Shown: piece after piece, positions 35,700 to 48,439 of the stretch
How positions within the stretch are numbered: position 1 is the stretch's first letter
How the letters are laid out: every line of letters starts with the position of its first letter
From: Nymphalis io
Taxonomy: Eukaryota > Arthropoda > Insecta > Lepidoptera > Nymphalidae
Direction of reading: 5' to 3'
Length of the DNA: 64,000 nucleotides
Assembly: GCF_905147045.1 (NCBI RefSeq)
Contig: NC_065907.1
Span: forward strand, 2,976,001-3,040,000
The notes under the pieces: model-generated
Told to the model about the DNA's origin: nothing
The model's database searches: none
The model's input: only the letters and a program-made list of their open reading frames with translations
Position numbers and translations under genes: made by a program

Positions 35700-36590
35700 A
35701 CTTATAAAATCGTACGTTCCGACTGACTATTAATGCACAGCCAAAACCACTGAGCTTAAAAAGCTAAAATATAGTTATATTTAAGGGTATAAATAAATAT
35801 GTAAATTATATTTATACAACTTAGTTATATTTAAGGGTGTAAGGGAAGCGGTATTTTTATATAATTTAGGAATAGCAGTTAGTTACGATTTAAAAACAAT
35901 TGTCAACTAACGTACATAACAACAGCATTATTATTATTATTATATAAGAACTTATTTCATTAATCACCCGTAAAAAGGTGATAACCAACTTACGGTGATA
36001 TACTATTTTGACGCGTGTATTCTTAATTTTCTTTTATTATTACGGTCAATGTCGCATATCACTTGCTGACATTTTACGACAGTTTTCTTCGGCGAGTTCG
36101 AGTTTATTATTACAGAAAAGATAGTTAGTCGGTTAAAAGAATCAGTTTACCATACTCACTTTTAGTGCTTCGCGGATATTAATGAAACCCCAGAAATCTG
36201 TCAATGGAATTTTGTTAATAAATAATTAATCGATAAAAACTTCGTAAAAAACATCCTTTTATTGATTATTAACAAACATATCCAGTATCTCATAAGGAAG
36301 CGTTCATTTATTCCATCATTAAGTAATTATATTGGGTACTCTTAGATATCATTTTAATTAGTTTAATAATATTTGAGGTACACATAATATGAACGAAGAT
36401 GAAAACGTCAATTTTATTCGAAGATCACGGGTACAATCCAATCATTGCATGTGTCGGATGAAATTTGACCACCACTCAACTCCAAACTTGTATTAAGAGG
36501 ATATCATGGCCCAATAGTGGGACAGTAGTGGGTTGTTATTTCTTATTAAGTTTTACATTATATTAAATAAATAATTTTATATCAATAACC
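35700..36590. other. AT-rich non-coding DNA, little assigned
   Basis: It contains a block at about 36030-36120 that is an inverted relative of 28390-28480, and a strongly decayed family-1 tail at about 36430-36540. No exon is supported. Confidence 0.45.
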
Positions 36591-36603
36591 ATCAGTAGTA
36601 ACA

Positions 36604-36908
36604 GTAACAGTAACAGCCTGTAAATGTCCCACTGCTGGGCTAAGGCCTCCTCTCCCTTTTTTGAGGAGAAGGTTTGGAGCTTATTCCACCACGCTGCTCC
36701 AATGCGGGTTGGTGGAATACACATGTGGCAGAATTTCGATGAAATTAGACACATGCAGGTTTCCTCACGATGTTTTCCTTCACCGAAAAGCACGAGATGA
36801 ATTATAAACAGAAATTAAGCACATGTAAATTCAGAGGTGCTCGCCCGGGGTTTTGAACCCACGTTCATCGGTTAAGATTCACGCGTTCTTACCATTGGGC
36901 CATCTGAA
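36604..36908 (-). repeat. Family-1 SINE, full copy
   Basis: The tail begins cagtaacagcctgtaaatgt after a short AGTAAC repeat. The B-box region reads ggggttttgaacccacg and the head ends gggccatctga. Near consensus. Confidence 0.85.
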
Positions 36909-36929
36909 TTTTAACCATCGCTATAACGA

Positions 36930-37930
36930 AAAAAAATTAAAATTACGATGAAATATATAAGATACACATAAGGATTTTTGAAACAAATATTATAGATAGC
37001 GAATAAATGATTCTAAATTTATCTTACCATACATGATACCCGTATTACAAGTAGAACAACCTTGGTAAACCAAGTCGTCCTACCAAGGTTGCCGCGTTCC
37101 TTCGCAAGGTTACTGCCGGGAGTCCTAACACTCCGGGGAATTTATTTCTTTAAAAGTAATTATACCCACGCTCTCTACACGAACCAATATGTTCTTTTTT
37201 TTAAACTTAAGACTTTATTTATTCCATTTTTAAAATAATAAGAACAGGAGAATGTATATAAATATTGTGCTGTTGTAGTGTGTGTGATAGGAGTTCTGTA
37301 AGATTTAGCAAACTTTGTTTTCTAATTTATTCATAGCCTGATTTGTTAATAGGCTTTTTATAACTATTCTTGGTATAGGACTTTTTTAAGATCGTAGACC
37401 CCGAGGTCCTTAGTTAAATCCCAGGACTTCACCAAATCAAAATATAACGTTTATTCTGCCGAAAAATTCTCAGTAATAGCCAAGAGTCTGTAAGTTTACA
37501 TTTTCTGGTGCCTCGGGAAGTGAGTAATCTGTTGACCTTGTTAGGACTTTAATTATTAAAAATAAACATAAACATTTAGAATTTAAACTAAATGTTGTTA
37601 TATAACTTTATACACTTTATTTTTATCGATTTTGAGTAAATTTAGTTATGATGGAATCTTACGTTTTCTATCATCGTAAAACTGAAACACTAAACTTTAA
37701 ATAGACAAGCGATGATGTATAGCGACCGAGTTTGCGAGAATAAGAATTTTAACAACAGTATTTCTTGCTTCTACATTACACGAACATCACGAATCTTATC
37801 GTCGATTACATCTATAAAAGAAAAACTTGCAAATGAAAGTATATCGATTTCTCAACAAAGATGTCATTTTTATTTAAATTATACGAGTTATTAGTATTAT
37901 TAACAGCATCTTTGATTTCCTTTTTTTATT
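36930..37930. other. Non-coding DNA upstream of the dystrophin exons
   Basis: It contains a perfect inverted repeat at 37057-37091, a decayed family-3 piece at about 37388-37530 (gaccccgaggtccttagtta, ctcagtaatagccaagagtc), and the polypyrimidine tract and acceptor (ttttattttcag) at 37924-37935. Open frames at 37712-37894 do not look like an exon. Confidence 0.5.
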
Positions 37931-37935
37931 TTCAG

Positions 37936-40900
37936 CGTGTCCGTACATTCACAACATCGCTCGACGAGTTAGCATCGCGCGTGCAAACAGCAGAGGCTGC
38001 TCGCGCATCATGGCGTGCGCCCGGCGATGCTCGGGATGCGCGCGCGCAGCTCGATGCTGTTTCGCGTGCACGGGCCCAGCTTCCGCCGCTGAAGAGATTG
38101 GTAGACGAGCTGAGAGCTCAAACACAGGCGATGGCGAGGGATAATATCCAATTGCCTGAACATTTAGTTGCGAGACTCGAGGATTTAAATACGAGGTACC
38201 AACGATAATAATAAAGAACAAAACTGATTTTACTAAATTAGTAAAATTAGAGTAAAAAAATAAACTTCATTAATTCTATATTTTGTTCGTATAAAATGGC
38301 TTATAAGTAAATTTATATATTATATTTTTAAAAATATATTATATTTTCAGAGTATCCGGTTTAAGTGCCGGTGGCGAAGAGCGCGCACGCCAGCTCGCTG
38401 GAGTAGCCAGGGATGGAGGAGCGGGAGCGGCTCAGGGATTCCTAGCTGGCTCTGTCCGCACACCCTGGGAGCGGGCTGTCACTCCGGCCAACGTACCATA
38501 TTATATTAAGTAAGTAAAACCTAAATTTCAGACATTAATTTGTGGCTTGATTTTGTCTAAAAGAGTGTAAAACGGGTTATTAATATTAAAAATAATATTA
38601 ATTTTATAAACGTACAAATATGCATAAATGATAACTGTACTGTTATCTAATTTACAGCCACGAACTTGAAACGACGCACTGGGATCATCCAAAGATGATC
38701 GAACTGATGAACTCCCTGGCCGATCTGAACGAAGTACGCTTCTCCGCTTACAGAACTGCTCTCAAACTGAGAACTGTCCAGACAGCTTTATGTAGTAAGT
38801 GTCATATTATCTAATTCTGTATCTTTTAATAGTAACGCAAATATGAACTGAAATTCTTTATTGAATGGTCTTTTGTATTAAAAGAACGACCGTTTTGTTA
38901 TTATTAAATTACTTCTTTCAATTTGCCTCTCCATTTGAGCGGTAAATTTACGTTGGCAGTGTGCACGACAATAACTCAAAAGCAATAGGACCTTCGACTT
39001 TCACTAAATTTGACAAAATTATTGATGATTTATATTGATGAATAAAAAAAATATTTATCGCACTCAATATATATAATGCTAAAGTGTGTATGTGTTTGTG
39101 GATTGTTAATAGACAACTATCAAAAAAAAAAAGAAAGTAAAAACGTTATAGAATTTACTCGAGTGGTTTCACAGTAGCAACGCAGCTCTAACCGCAACGC
39201 CATTTGATACGTTGCAACAAGTTTATGATACTGCGGCTAGACGGCGAATAACAAGTGATTAAAATAATTGAATAGAAAATAAAGCCAAAGCGAAAATTCT
39301 TTATTTTTTTATTAAGTAGTTCGATATAAGAATAGAATTTGTAAAAATTTTACTTAAATTACCCAAAACTAACAATTGCGTCATTTTTAGTGCATATGCT
39401 GCAATTACCTGCGGCTCTCGAATCATTTGATTCTCACGGACTCCGAGCTCAAAACGATCGCCTCATCGATATTCCTGATATGATCACCGTGCTTACATCC
39501 TTATATGAGGTATGCCGTTTTAATCATATAAAAACGCCTTTAAAAGCTATTAATAGTTTATTTCGCAGAATAACTAAACCGTCGTGCCTTTATGAATATT
39601 AAATTAAACACCATTGTATTCGTTTCCACTGTCCAAAATCAATGTCTCAGTTTATATTTTTGGGGTTTTCAGGTCATAGCAGCAGAAAATCCAAGTCTAG
39701 TGAATGTTCCACTCTGTCTAGACCTGTCCATCAACTGGTTGCTTAATGTCTATGACAGTCAGCGAACCGGCCAGATCAGGGTGTTAAGTTTCAAGGTCGG
39801 ATTGGTGTTGCTCTGTAAAGGACACTTGGAGGAGAAATATAGGTAATTTACCTTAATAAATAAAATACTTATTGTATGTAGCTTGCATTATATATTTTTT
39901 AATTTATTTAATCCTCTTTCTAATTTTGACTTCTATGTTATCCAACATAGAAGTCAAAATTCGATTTTAGTGCATCCGCACTAAAATCGATTTAGTGAAA
40001 ATGTAACGAAAATATTTTTCGCAGGTATTTATTCCGATTGATTGCTGATCCATCTTGCCGCGCTGACCAAAGAAAATTAGGACTACTTCTACACGATTGT
40101 ATACAAGTAAGTACATTTTTCGCTCCTTCTATCTTTCATTTTAATAAGGTATATAAGGCTTATATAAAATTAAATCCGAAATAATTTCGTCTTGTAAGAC
40201 AAAAATGAAATACTAGACAAACAAAATAGCAGTGCAATCAAAAAATATGAGTACAATGTAAATAAAATATGCGAATATGTTTCTGTTCATTTCCAGGTTC
40301 CGAGACAGTTAGGAGAAGTTGCGGCATTTGGTGGTTCTAACATAGAGCCCTCAGTGAGGAGCTGCTTCGAACAAGCATCTGTTGCTACGAAGGAGGGTAA
40401 CAGAGGAAGTACGCTTGATAGAAAAGCAGGTAAGATAAAAAGCAGAGAGACTAAGAATCTTGAACCAAAGATGACATCTTAAACTTCTGTATTCAAAAAG
40501 TATTTTCCTTTTGTTTTTTATCACTAAAATTAAATTACTCAATGCTCAATATGATATGATAAATAATAATACTGAACAGTCACAAAAAATACAAACAGCC
40601 AAATATTTTTTTTTAAACAAAATTCGTCCTTATTTTAGTTGAAAAAGAGAAGGAAAAAGAAGACACCAAAGAGAAGACATTAGAGAGAGACGCAGATGGC
40701 CAGCTTCAATTTATAGAGGCATTCCACTTCCTCCAATGGCTGCAGAAAGAGCCACAGTCAATGGTCTGGCTGCCGGTACTACACAGACTTGCTGCTGCAG
40801 AAAGTGCGAAACACCAGGCCAAATGTAATATTTGTAAAGAATATCCAATTGTTGGATTTAGGTAAGAATCAATTTTAACAATAAAGATACTTAATAGCCT

Positions 40901-43900
40901 AAAAATTGTATGTTTAAGCTCTAAATTATTCGATCGAGAGCTGAGATGCCAAAATGGTAAGAAGATTAATAGATTTCATTATATTTTTACTTGGTGGTAA
41001 GGCTTTGTGCAAGCCTGTCTGGTTAGGTACCATCCACTCATCAGATATTCTACCGCAAAACAGTAATACTTAGTATTGTTGTGTTGTATAAGGGACATAA
41101 CATTTTAGTTCCGAAGGTTTGTGGTGCAATGGCGATGTTAGAAACAGTTAATGTCACTTACAGCATCAATGTCATGGGCGATGGTTACCACTTACCATTT
41201 GCCCGTCTGCCTATTTTATAAAAAAAATATATACCCCTATACAAAAACTTATTATTGTTTTATCTTTCAGATACCGCTGTTTAAAATGTTTCAACTTCGA
41301 TATGTGTCAGAAATGCTTCTTCAACGGTCGTAAAGCCAAAAATCATAAGCTGACACATCCTATGCAAGAATACTGCACAGCTGTAAGTGCTAATACTATA
41401 GTGCTAGTGGTACCTGTTTGGAATGGTAGTGGTGTTTTGTAATAGTCTCGTAGTCAGATGGGCCCAATTAGTATTTGATAACTAATAGCTTGAAAGGAGA
41501 GGGAGCTAGATACAATAGCTAGGCACAAGAGACATAGCAGTCTCCTTTATCATAAATTTACCAATTTATTACTACCATTTTGAAGCAAAAAACAGGATTA
41601 GGTTATCTTATAATAATTGTAGTGGGTTTAAGATATTGAGAATATTCGATATAATTAAATACATAAATTATATTTACTATTATTACTATTACTTAAATTA
41701 TATTTCAGACAACGTCAGGAGAAGATGTACGTGACTTCACGAGAGCTCTTCGTAATAAATTCAAATCGGCGAGATACTTTAAGAAACACCCTAGAGTTGG
41801 GTACTTGCCGGTTCAGACTGTGCTCGAAGGTATGTTTCTGAATACCATTAATATTCTGCTCGCAAAATCGAATAGTAAAAAGAAAAAGTTATCTCATTAA
41901 ACTGTGTTAGGTTTTATGCATTTTAAAGTGAGACAGTTTTTATTACTAATTTAAAACTACACCAAACGATATGAAATGACTTGTAATGGAGAAGGTAGAG
42001 ATTTATTTAATAATGTATTTCCCCGCAGGAGACGCGCTGGAGTCCCCCGCGCCGTCCCCGCAGCACGGCGCGGGCGCGGGCGCGGGCGCCGACGACATGC
42101 ACTCGCGCCTCGAGCTGTACGCCACGCGCCTCGCGCAGGTCGAGCTGGGCGCGCGCGCCGCCGACACCCCCGACAGGTGCGTAGCTGAGAGGAGACCTAC
42201 ACATTTATTAATGTATTTGTATAACTCGTTAAATACTTTCGGTCCTTCGAGCCGGATATATAACTTTGACACATTTCACAGCGATGAAGAACACGCCCTC
42301 ATCGCTCAGTATTGTGCTTCCCTAAACGGAGCTTCAGAGGGTGTCGATGGGGAAGGTGACGGCGAGGACGCGCCGCGCTCTCCCGTGCACGTCGTATCTG
42401 TTATCCATCGGGAACAACGACACGAGCTGGAGGCCATGATCAGGTAACATTTAATAGGGTTTTTGCATTACTTAAATTTTTAATAGCTTAAATAATATGT
42501 CATTGGTCACTGGCATTTTCCTAATCATCGTATTTAATGACCTTTGGGCTTACAATATAGTTACTTTGGGCTTTGCTAGTACGACAGAGTAATGAGTGTC
42601 TAATTTTCTTATTTAACTTTTTTACATGTATTGATATTTACTTATTAGTATTAATTTACTAAGCGTATATTTATCTAAAATTACAGAGAGCTAGAAGAAG
42701 AAAACGCAAGTCTTCAAGCAGAGTACGAACGGCTCAAGGCCAAACAAACTCCAGGCTCCACTCCTGAAGAACAGCATGCGGTTACCGACAACAGGAATGC
42801 GCCTGTTGATCAGGTTATTACAGCGTTTCTTACATTTTATCAAATACTTTTTCCCAATAAAGTTAAACATCATTAGTAATACTAAATCTTAATTATTGTA
42901 ATTCTATATCCATTATTGGTAAATATTTAAGATCATTATTAAATAAATATTCCAGGATATGATGGCAGAAGCGCGTCTCCTCCGGCAGCATAAGGGAAGG
43001 TTGGAAGCTCGCATGCAGATCTTGGAAGAACATAACCGTCAACTGGAGGCACAGCTGCAACGCTTACGTAGACTACTGGATGAGGTACGATTACAACTTC
43101 TACATATTAATAATTAGTGGGTCAACTTTGGTGGGACCATATGAAATTGTTTGGAAAACACCACCCACTCATCACGAATTCCACCACCTGGATTAAAGAA
43201 TTAGTGAGCCAGTGCAACTACAGGCACATGGAAAATAATATCTTCGTTCCCAAGGTTTGTGGTACATTGACGACGTAAGAAATGGTTAATATATATTACA
43301 GCGCCAATGACTATGAGTGACAGTGACCACATACCGAATGGGCACACATTTGCCCACCCACCTACCTATTTTATAAAAAAAAGTCACAATTCCATAATGT
43401 ACTCATACTGTGTACAAACGACATTAAGTAGCATAGTCTCATACCATTAGGTATGAGATGAGATGGGTTGAGTGTATTCATAATTCGCCGTGGTGTCAAT
43501 GTCTGGTATTCACTTACCGTTATCTGGCAAAGTAGCTTGTCTACTGTTGCTCCTTAAGAATGTATATAAAATAGTTCCCCCGAGTCAATGTAATATACGT
43601 ATGTGCCGTCCGCAGCCGGGCGCGGCGCAGGGCTCGCCGGGCGCGCGCACGGGCACGCTGCAGACGCGCTCCGTCACCGCCTCGCAGCTCGCCACCGACT
43701 CGCCCGCCAAGCTGCACAACGGCCTCTACCACGACACCAGTCAGTACCAACCTTTATATATACTTTTACCATGCAACCTATGTTTTGTACCTTATACTGT
43801 TGAAGGTGAATAATTGTATGTTCAGAACTATGTTTTCTCCCAAACGTCACTACTCGAAGTTCTATTTATATTTGAACTTATTTTGAATGACTGCAAAAAC

Positions 43901-44732
43901 AAAACTAATCCCAGATAAGTGAACCTATGTATCTTCTACAATTTACGCCAAGAATGAAAATATGTTAATAAACCACCTAAACATGTTGAAGGATTACAAT
44001 TAAAATTGCATATTTTTATTGTTTTATTGAAAAACATAGAAATCTAAAATACTATATAATTATAAGGCGTAGGATTCAAATAGGATACAAAAAATAAAAA
44101 GTAACACATGAATATGTCCGCCATTGATTTATTGTATAAAACAAGATGGCGGTCGTGCTGAGAGGGAGACGCGCGAACTGGAGCGCCCGCCACCGCCGCC
44201 GCACGCCGTGCATTCGCTCATGCACTGCGCAGGTCAGCTGAGTCGGCTGAGACAGACCATTGCTCAACAATAACTGCTAAAAAAACAGATTGACAGTTTT
44301 TTTTTTTTAAATTTAAGCTAAATTTAATTTTCTGTCAAGACTTAAATACGAAAATTAAAATTTAATTGCTTTCTTTATACTTAATTAATTACATAAATAG
44401 TAACTTTGAATGAGTTATAATTGAAAACTGACGATTGAGCAATTGTCGTCAAGTGTGTAATTAGGAAAGTCGTTGTTTTTTTTTTGCTTATTTTCAGATT
44501 CTCAGATGATGTTGATGGTTTTACGACCAAAATATTTCGTTATAATTTGCTGTGTATTTTATTAATTTATGTGACAATTTTTAATAGTTTTATTAGATGT
44601 TTTGCATGAGCTATGCATGTGTTTTATGTTTAAGAAAATAAAATAATATTAATTTTGCGTTATCTTTCTTAATGCAAACCGAACAGGACGTATTCCGTGA
44701 GGTAAATTAACTTTTTATGATATAAGTAAACA

Positions 44733-44783
<51 letters not shown>

Positions 44784-45192
44784 TATATATATATATATAT
44801 TAGAGGTTTTATTCATACATATGGCTTAGTTATAAATTAACGGCTTTATATAAACGTTGCTTAGCGGCTGTATAGTTAAACACTGTTTTATCTCTTTCTG
44901 TCATTATTGATTTGACATTCGAAAGAAGAAGACACGTTGTTTAACAAATCACTCGCTAAACACTTATAAGTAATTAAATCCAGTCACAGCCCTAAGCAAC
45001 CTCTTGCGTCTTGTATTATTGCAGTTTTAAAATATTTCAAGTATAATATAATTTACTATGTCAATTTTGTACACAGATGACCTTGGCCGAGCTGTTGAAG
45101 AATTAGTATCAGTTATGACGGAGGATCAAAATCAGAATTCCAACGCACCTCCTCAATATACCAACGGGAAACAAGAAGACAAAGAAAAATAG
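37936..45192 (+). CDS. Dys: Dystrophin, C-terminal half (17 exons)
   Basis: Dystrophin links the actin cytoskeleton to the membrane dystroglycan complex and binds dystrobrevin and syntrophin. Phase-consistent exons: 37936-38195, 38351-38509, 38658-38794, 39391-39509, 39673-39842, 40025-40106, 40297-40429, 40639-40861, 41271-41382, 41709-41829, 42029-42176, 42282-42443, 42687-42813, 42956-43084, 43616-43743, 44165-44232, 45077-45192. They give 2394 bases, 797 residues plus TAG. Order: last spectrin repeat (residues 1-90); WW domain (W126, YY137-138, W148, P151) with the hallmark WERAVTPANVPYYIN; EF-hand region with NVPLCLDLSINWLLNVYD; a ZZ zinc finger around 415-460 (CNIC, CLKC, CQKC and histidines); the TTSGEDVRDF and HPRVGYLPVQTVLEG blocks; the dystrobrevin-binding coiled coil (LLRQHKGRLEARMQILEE, residues 652-694); and the C-terminal ADDLGRAVEELVSVMTE. 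The rod and any actin-binding start lie upstream. The start used here is an exon border, not an initiator. The splice sites of exons 15-17 were chosen because only they keep the frame. Confidence 0.96.
40990..41228 (+). repeat. Family-2 repeat, decayed, inside a dystrophin intron
   Basis: Head ttggtggtaaggctttgtgc, then accatccactcatcagatat, and tail cctattttataaaaaaaat. Internal deletions. It ends about 40 bases before the acceptor of the exon at 41271. Confidence 0.7.
43110..43385 (+). repeat. Family-2-like repeat, strongly decayed, inside a dystrophin intron
   Basis: It keeps aacaccacccactcatcacg, gtgagccagtgcaactacag, ttcccaaggtttgtggtaca and cctattttataaaaaaaag in family-2 order. Confidence 0.65.
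44735..44801. repeat. (AT)n microsatellite in the last dystrophin intron
   Basis: Two AT-dinucleotide runs separated by agag, about 65 bases in all. Confidence 0.9.
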
Positions 45193-47160
45193 GTTTCTCC
45201 TTCGAAAACATTCGATCCGACGCGCTATGGTGCTGAAGCGGGCAAATGTTACCAGTATTAAAATAGTGGTAGCAATTTGTAACCGATTCTTATATCGCTT
45301 CGGCAACACTGTTGAATTACTTACCAAAGATTGCTTTACTGTACACCTGTATTAATATTTATATGCACAATAAGACTTTATTTCTCAGGTTATTTTTAAA
45401 TATATTTATCGATAATTACGGTAACCGTTTACTAATTTTCGACTCATCACTAACAATACCTGCACGTGCTTGTCTGTACAAACTATACAAGAGCTAACTT
45501 CATTACCATAACACTAATATCGAACCGAGCTTCCTATTTTACACTTGGCATTTAACGGGTCACGGGAATTTAATCCTTAGGATCGGAGCCACAAGTTGAT
45601 CAGTTCCTAAGCTGAACAATTGATGATAGCTACGGTTTCGTAGAAACGATATTCGTATGCAACGCTTATTGTATAGATAAGGGCATGCCTTTGTTGCAGT
45701 ACGTATCGTGATTGAGTCCTAACCTTGTTTTTTATATTATATTTTTATTTGGTAACTCAGCAATGCTGTCGAAGCGAAGAAAGCGATTCAACGAAAAAGA
45801 CAATGTAAAGAGCATTTACACTTTATTAAATTGTACCAAATTTATCAATACTTGATAAAAAAAAACTGTTTATTAATTATTTAAGTACATATCTATTAGT
45901 ACAATTTCAATTTCATATCACTTCTTGTAAATTTTCATATCATTTTTGCTGTGTAAAAAATCTGACATATGTATAAAATGTCATGAAAAATTTAAGCGCG
46001 AACGCCTCCATTTTTAATCAGAATTTGATATCGAAAATTTTTCTAAGGCAGCTTATAAAGGGCTAAAAGCTTTAAATATATCACAATGTTAGCTTTAATA
46101 TACCCTGTGTTGACATATTGAATGCAATCCGGTAATGACTTTACCGTTTCGATGAGAGGGCCTACGTTCTAGTGGAAAGTGTATCGTTAATAGATGAAGT
46201 ACCCGTTATCAACGTATAATATTATGTCATTAAAAAATGGCAGTAGTTAAAGAATTCGTTAAACGGTTTTTACAGTAGTATTAGATGTAGCCAAATAAAT
46301 ATCGAGCATGTTATTTATGTGCATATTGTATGTTACATAATTATATCGAGTTATCAAAAAAAAAAATGTATCGTTAGATGAAAATATGAATAATCCAGCT
46401 TCTATTCATTAGTCATTTTCTGTTACCTATCGAGGGTCTGACATAGTAGGAACTCTTCTTAGCGAATATGAAAACATATAACCAAACTTTTTCACTATTA
46501 CAAAGGCATAACACTTGACCTTTCTTTCTAGTTACTATATATGGGATGTGACATTTTCTGTCTCATTCGTACGTTTGGATATTTTGTAATGTGTCTACTT
46601 ATAAGATAATGCCTACCTTTTTAGATAAGATTATATCGGAGAGATGACTTTTATACGAATGTTAAGTAACTGTTGACGCTAACTTTACAATAAGTACTTC
46701 CAATTAACCATATCACGTTTCGTTTAAATTTGGCCAATATTCTTTATATTGTTCATCGATATTAATATTCCATTTTACAATTTTAGTGTATGAAATATTT
46801 GTATTCTGGATTATTATATCTGTGACCACAATTATGTATTTTTTTTAAATGGCAACTCGTTATTATTCCGTTTCGTTTTATAACGAATAATCCTAGTTTT
46901 AATTTGGCTAATATAGATTTTAAGAATACGAAAAGCACAATTTATTACTTATCGAATGGAAAATTATTATTAAATCAACACTAATATATTGTTAATAATT
47001 TTAATGTATTTGTTTAACGTGTAGGACGAGTCTTATTTTTTGTTTTTTTTAATATTGGCAAAGTTATATAAAATATACTACTTCCGCATTTATTTGTATA
47101 TTTTACTGTGTTTATAATGTTTTAGAAGTTAAATCCAAATAAACGTTCTGCATAGTAATG
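45193..47160 (+). other. Putative dystrophin 3' UTR
   Basis: The stretch after the TAG at 45190-45192 has no open frame of interest and no recognised repeats. AATAAA hexamers lie at 46294-46299 and 47138-47143. The second is followed by a T/G-rich downstream element (tgtttgtttcattttga) and is the better candidate for the distal poly-A site. The end point is an inference. Confidence 0.5.
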
Positions 47161-48430
47161 TTTGTTTCATTTTGATTTTTACTTAATTTTTCGGTCCCAG
47201 GTTCCCAACACGAGTGCGACAACGTATAACACCTGTATGTTTTTATTTTTAAAAACGATTCGATAAAATTTTACAAAAAAATCATTAAGAAATAATAGAA
47301 GGAGATACTTAAGTACTAGTAAACCGATTGCTAACGAAGTTGTAAACATTATTTATTAAACTGGATATACATTTCAAAGTAAGAAAGAACTTAAACACCT
47401 CTTAATATTCTACTCTCTTGGTACATTGGACAATTAAATATCGAGCTACAATTATTAAATTATTCTAAAAGAAGCGCTGAAGTTGTTTGGTCACAAAACC
47501 TTTTCAACACTTACCAAGGTACCTTGAATCTATCGGAATTACGAATTTTTTGTATTGCATATTGCAATACAAAAAAAAATTGACAGACACGGGGAGGATG
47601 GGGTATCACCTACGCTACTACAAATTGTACATAACTTAGTCTCCTAGTACAATTAGGAAGATGTAAATTTAAAAAAAAAAGTAATTTTTTTTGTACTAAA
47701 ATAATCTTTAAATGATTATAATAACATGTGTGAAAAAATTATGATTATATCATGTTAACCTTTTTTTTAATAAGCAAATCAATTTAGGCGCTCTCATATA
47801 ATTTTTACTTCGTCCGAGTTTTGACTGACGTCATTTCGCCTATTCGTTATTGCGGGCGACTCTTTTGCGATACACGCGTTGATAATTTTATATTTATTTT
47901 ATCGTTCTTTGTGATTTGACGACATATGTTTTTTTATAATAATATTAGAACGATTATTAATATATTATTTTATGCTTAAATAAGAGCAGTATTTTCACGT
48001 CGACTAACAAATAATCTACCGAAAGTCGATCTTATGATTGCGGATTCTTTCACAAATCACTCGAAATATATTATTGAGCTTATTATTATTGTTTGTTTTA
48101 ATATTTTGTTAATGCAGTTGATCATAACTGTGATCGGCAATAAGTCCGTATTCTTCATTTAGATACTAACTAGTGAATTCCGCTTTCGATAGAAGATAAT
48201 ATCGATTTAGAACATAATATACATTTCTTACATTTTAATTTTACGTGCGCAGTTCGGGGTGCGATAGTTACGATAGAAAGCCACGGCATATTATTGTAAA
48301 TTTTCCTCTAATGAAAGTGCATATAAAATTAACAATCTCGAATGTGAAGGATGTAAACATACTATGTCATTGGTAGCGCTCATAGCGATGTGAGGAGCCC
48401 ACTTTTAATGAAATAATCTGTTACTGGAAG
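47161..48430. other. Intergenic AT-rich DNA, nothing assigned
   Basis: It contains a perfect hairpin at 47546-47576 and no supported gene or repeat. Confidence 0.5.
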
Positions 48431-48439
48431 AAACCTTTT

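Larger units (their letters stand above)
3632..37935 (+). other. Long gene-free stretch, proposed 34-kb dystrophin intron
   Basis: No protein-coding exon could be supported between these points apart from retrotransposon remnants. The listed SINE, LINE and microsatellite entries cover roughly a quarter of it, and the rest is AT-rich sequence I cannot assign. Assigning it as an intron depends on the exon at 3512 being spliced to 37936, or on longer dystrophin isoforms beginning to the left of the window. Confidence 0.4.

Noticed and set aside
37861..37935. Hydrophobic stretch upstream in frame with the first dystrophin exon, possible signal peptide
   Set aside because: It is the in-frame read-through of an intron end with a pyrimidine-rich tract and acceptor TTTTCAG. 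Dystrophin is cytoplasmic, so the exon boundary at 37936 is preferred.
42003..42272. Alanine-rich frames on both strands over the GC-rich dystrophin exon
   Set aside because: They are shadows of the exon 42029-42176, whose GC-rich codons leave all frames open.
43541..43803. Arginine/alanine-rich frames over the exon at 43616-43743
   Set aside because: Same explanation: GC-rich coding exon. Only the phase-0 frame connects both neighbouring dystrophin exons.
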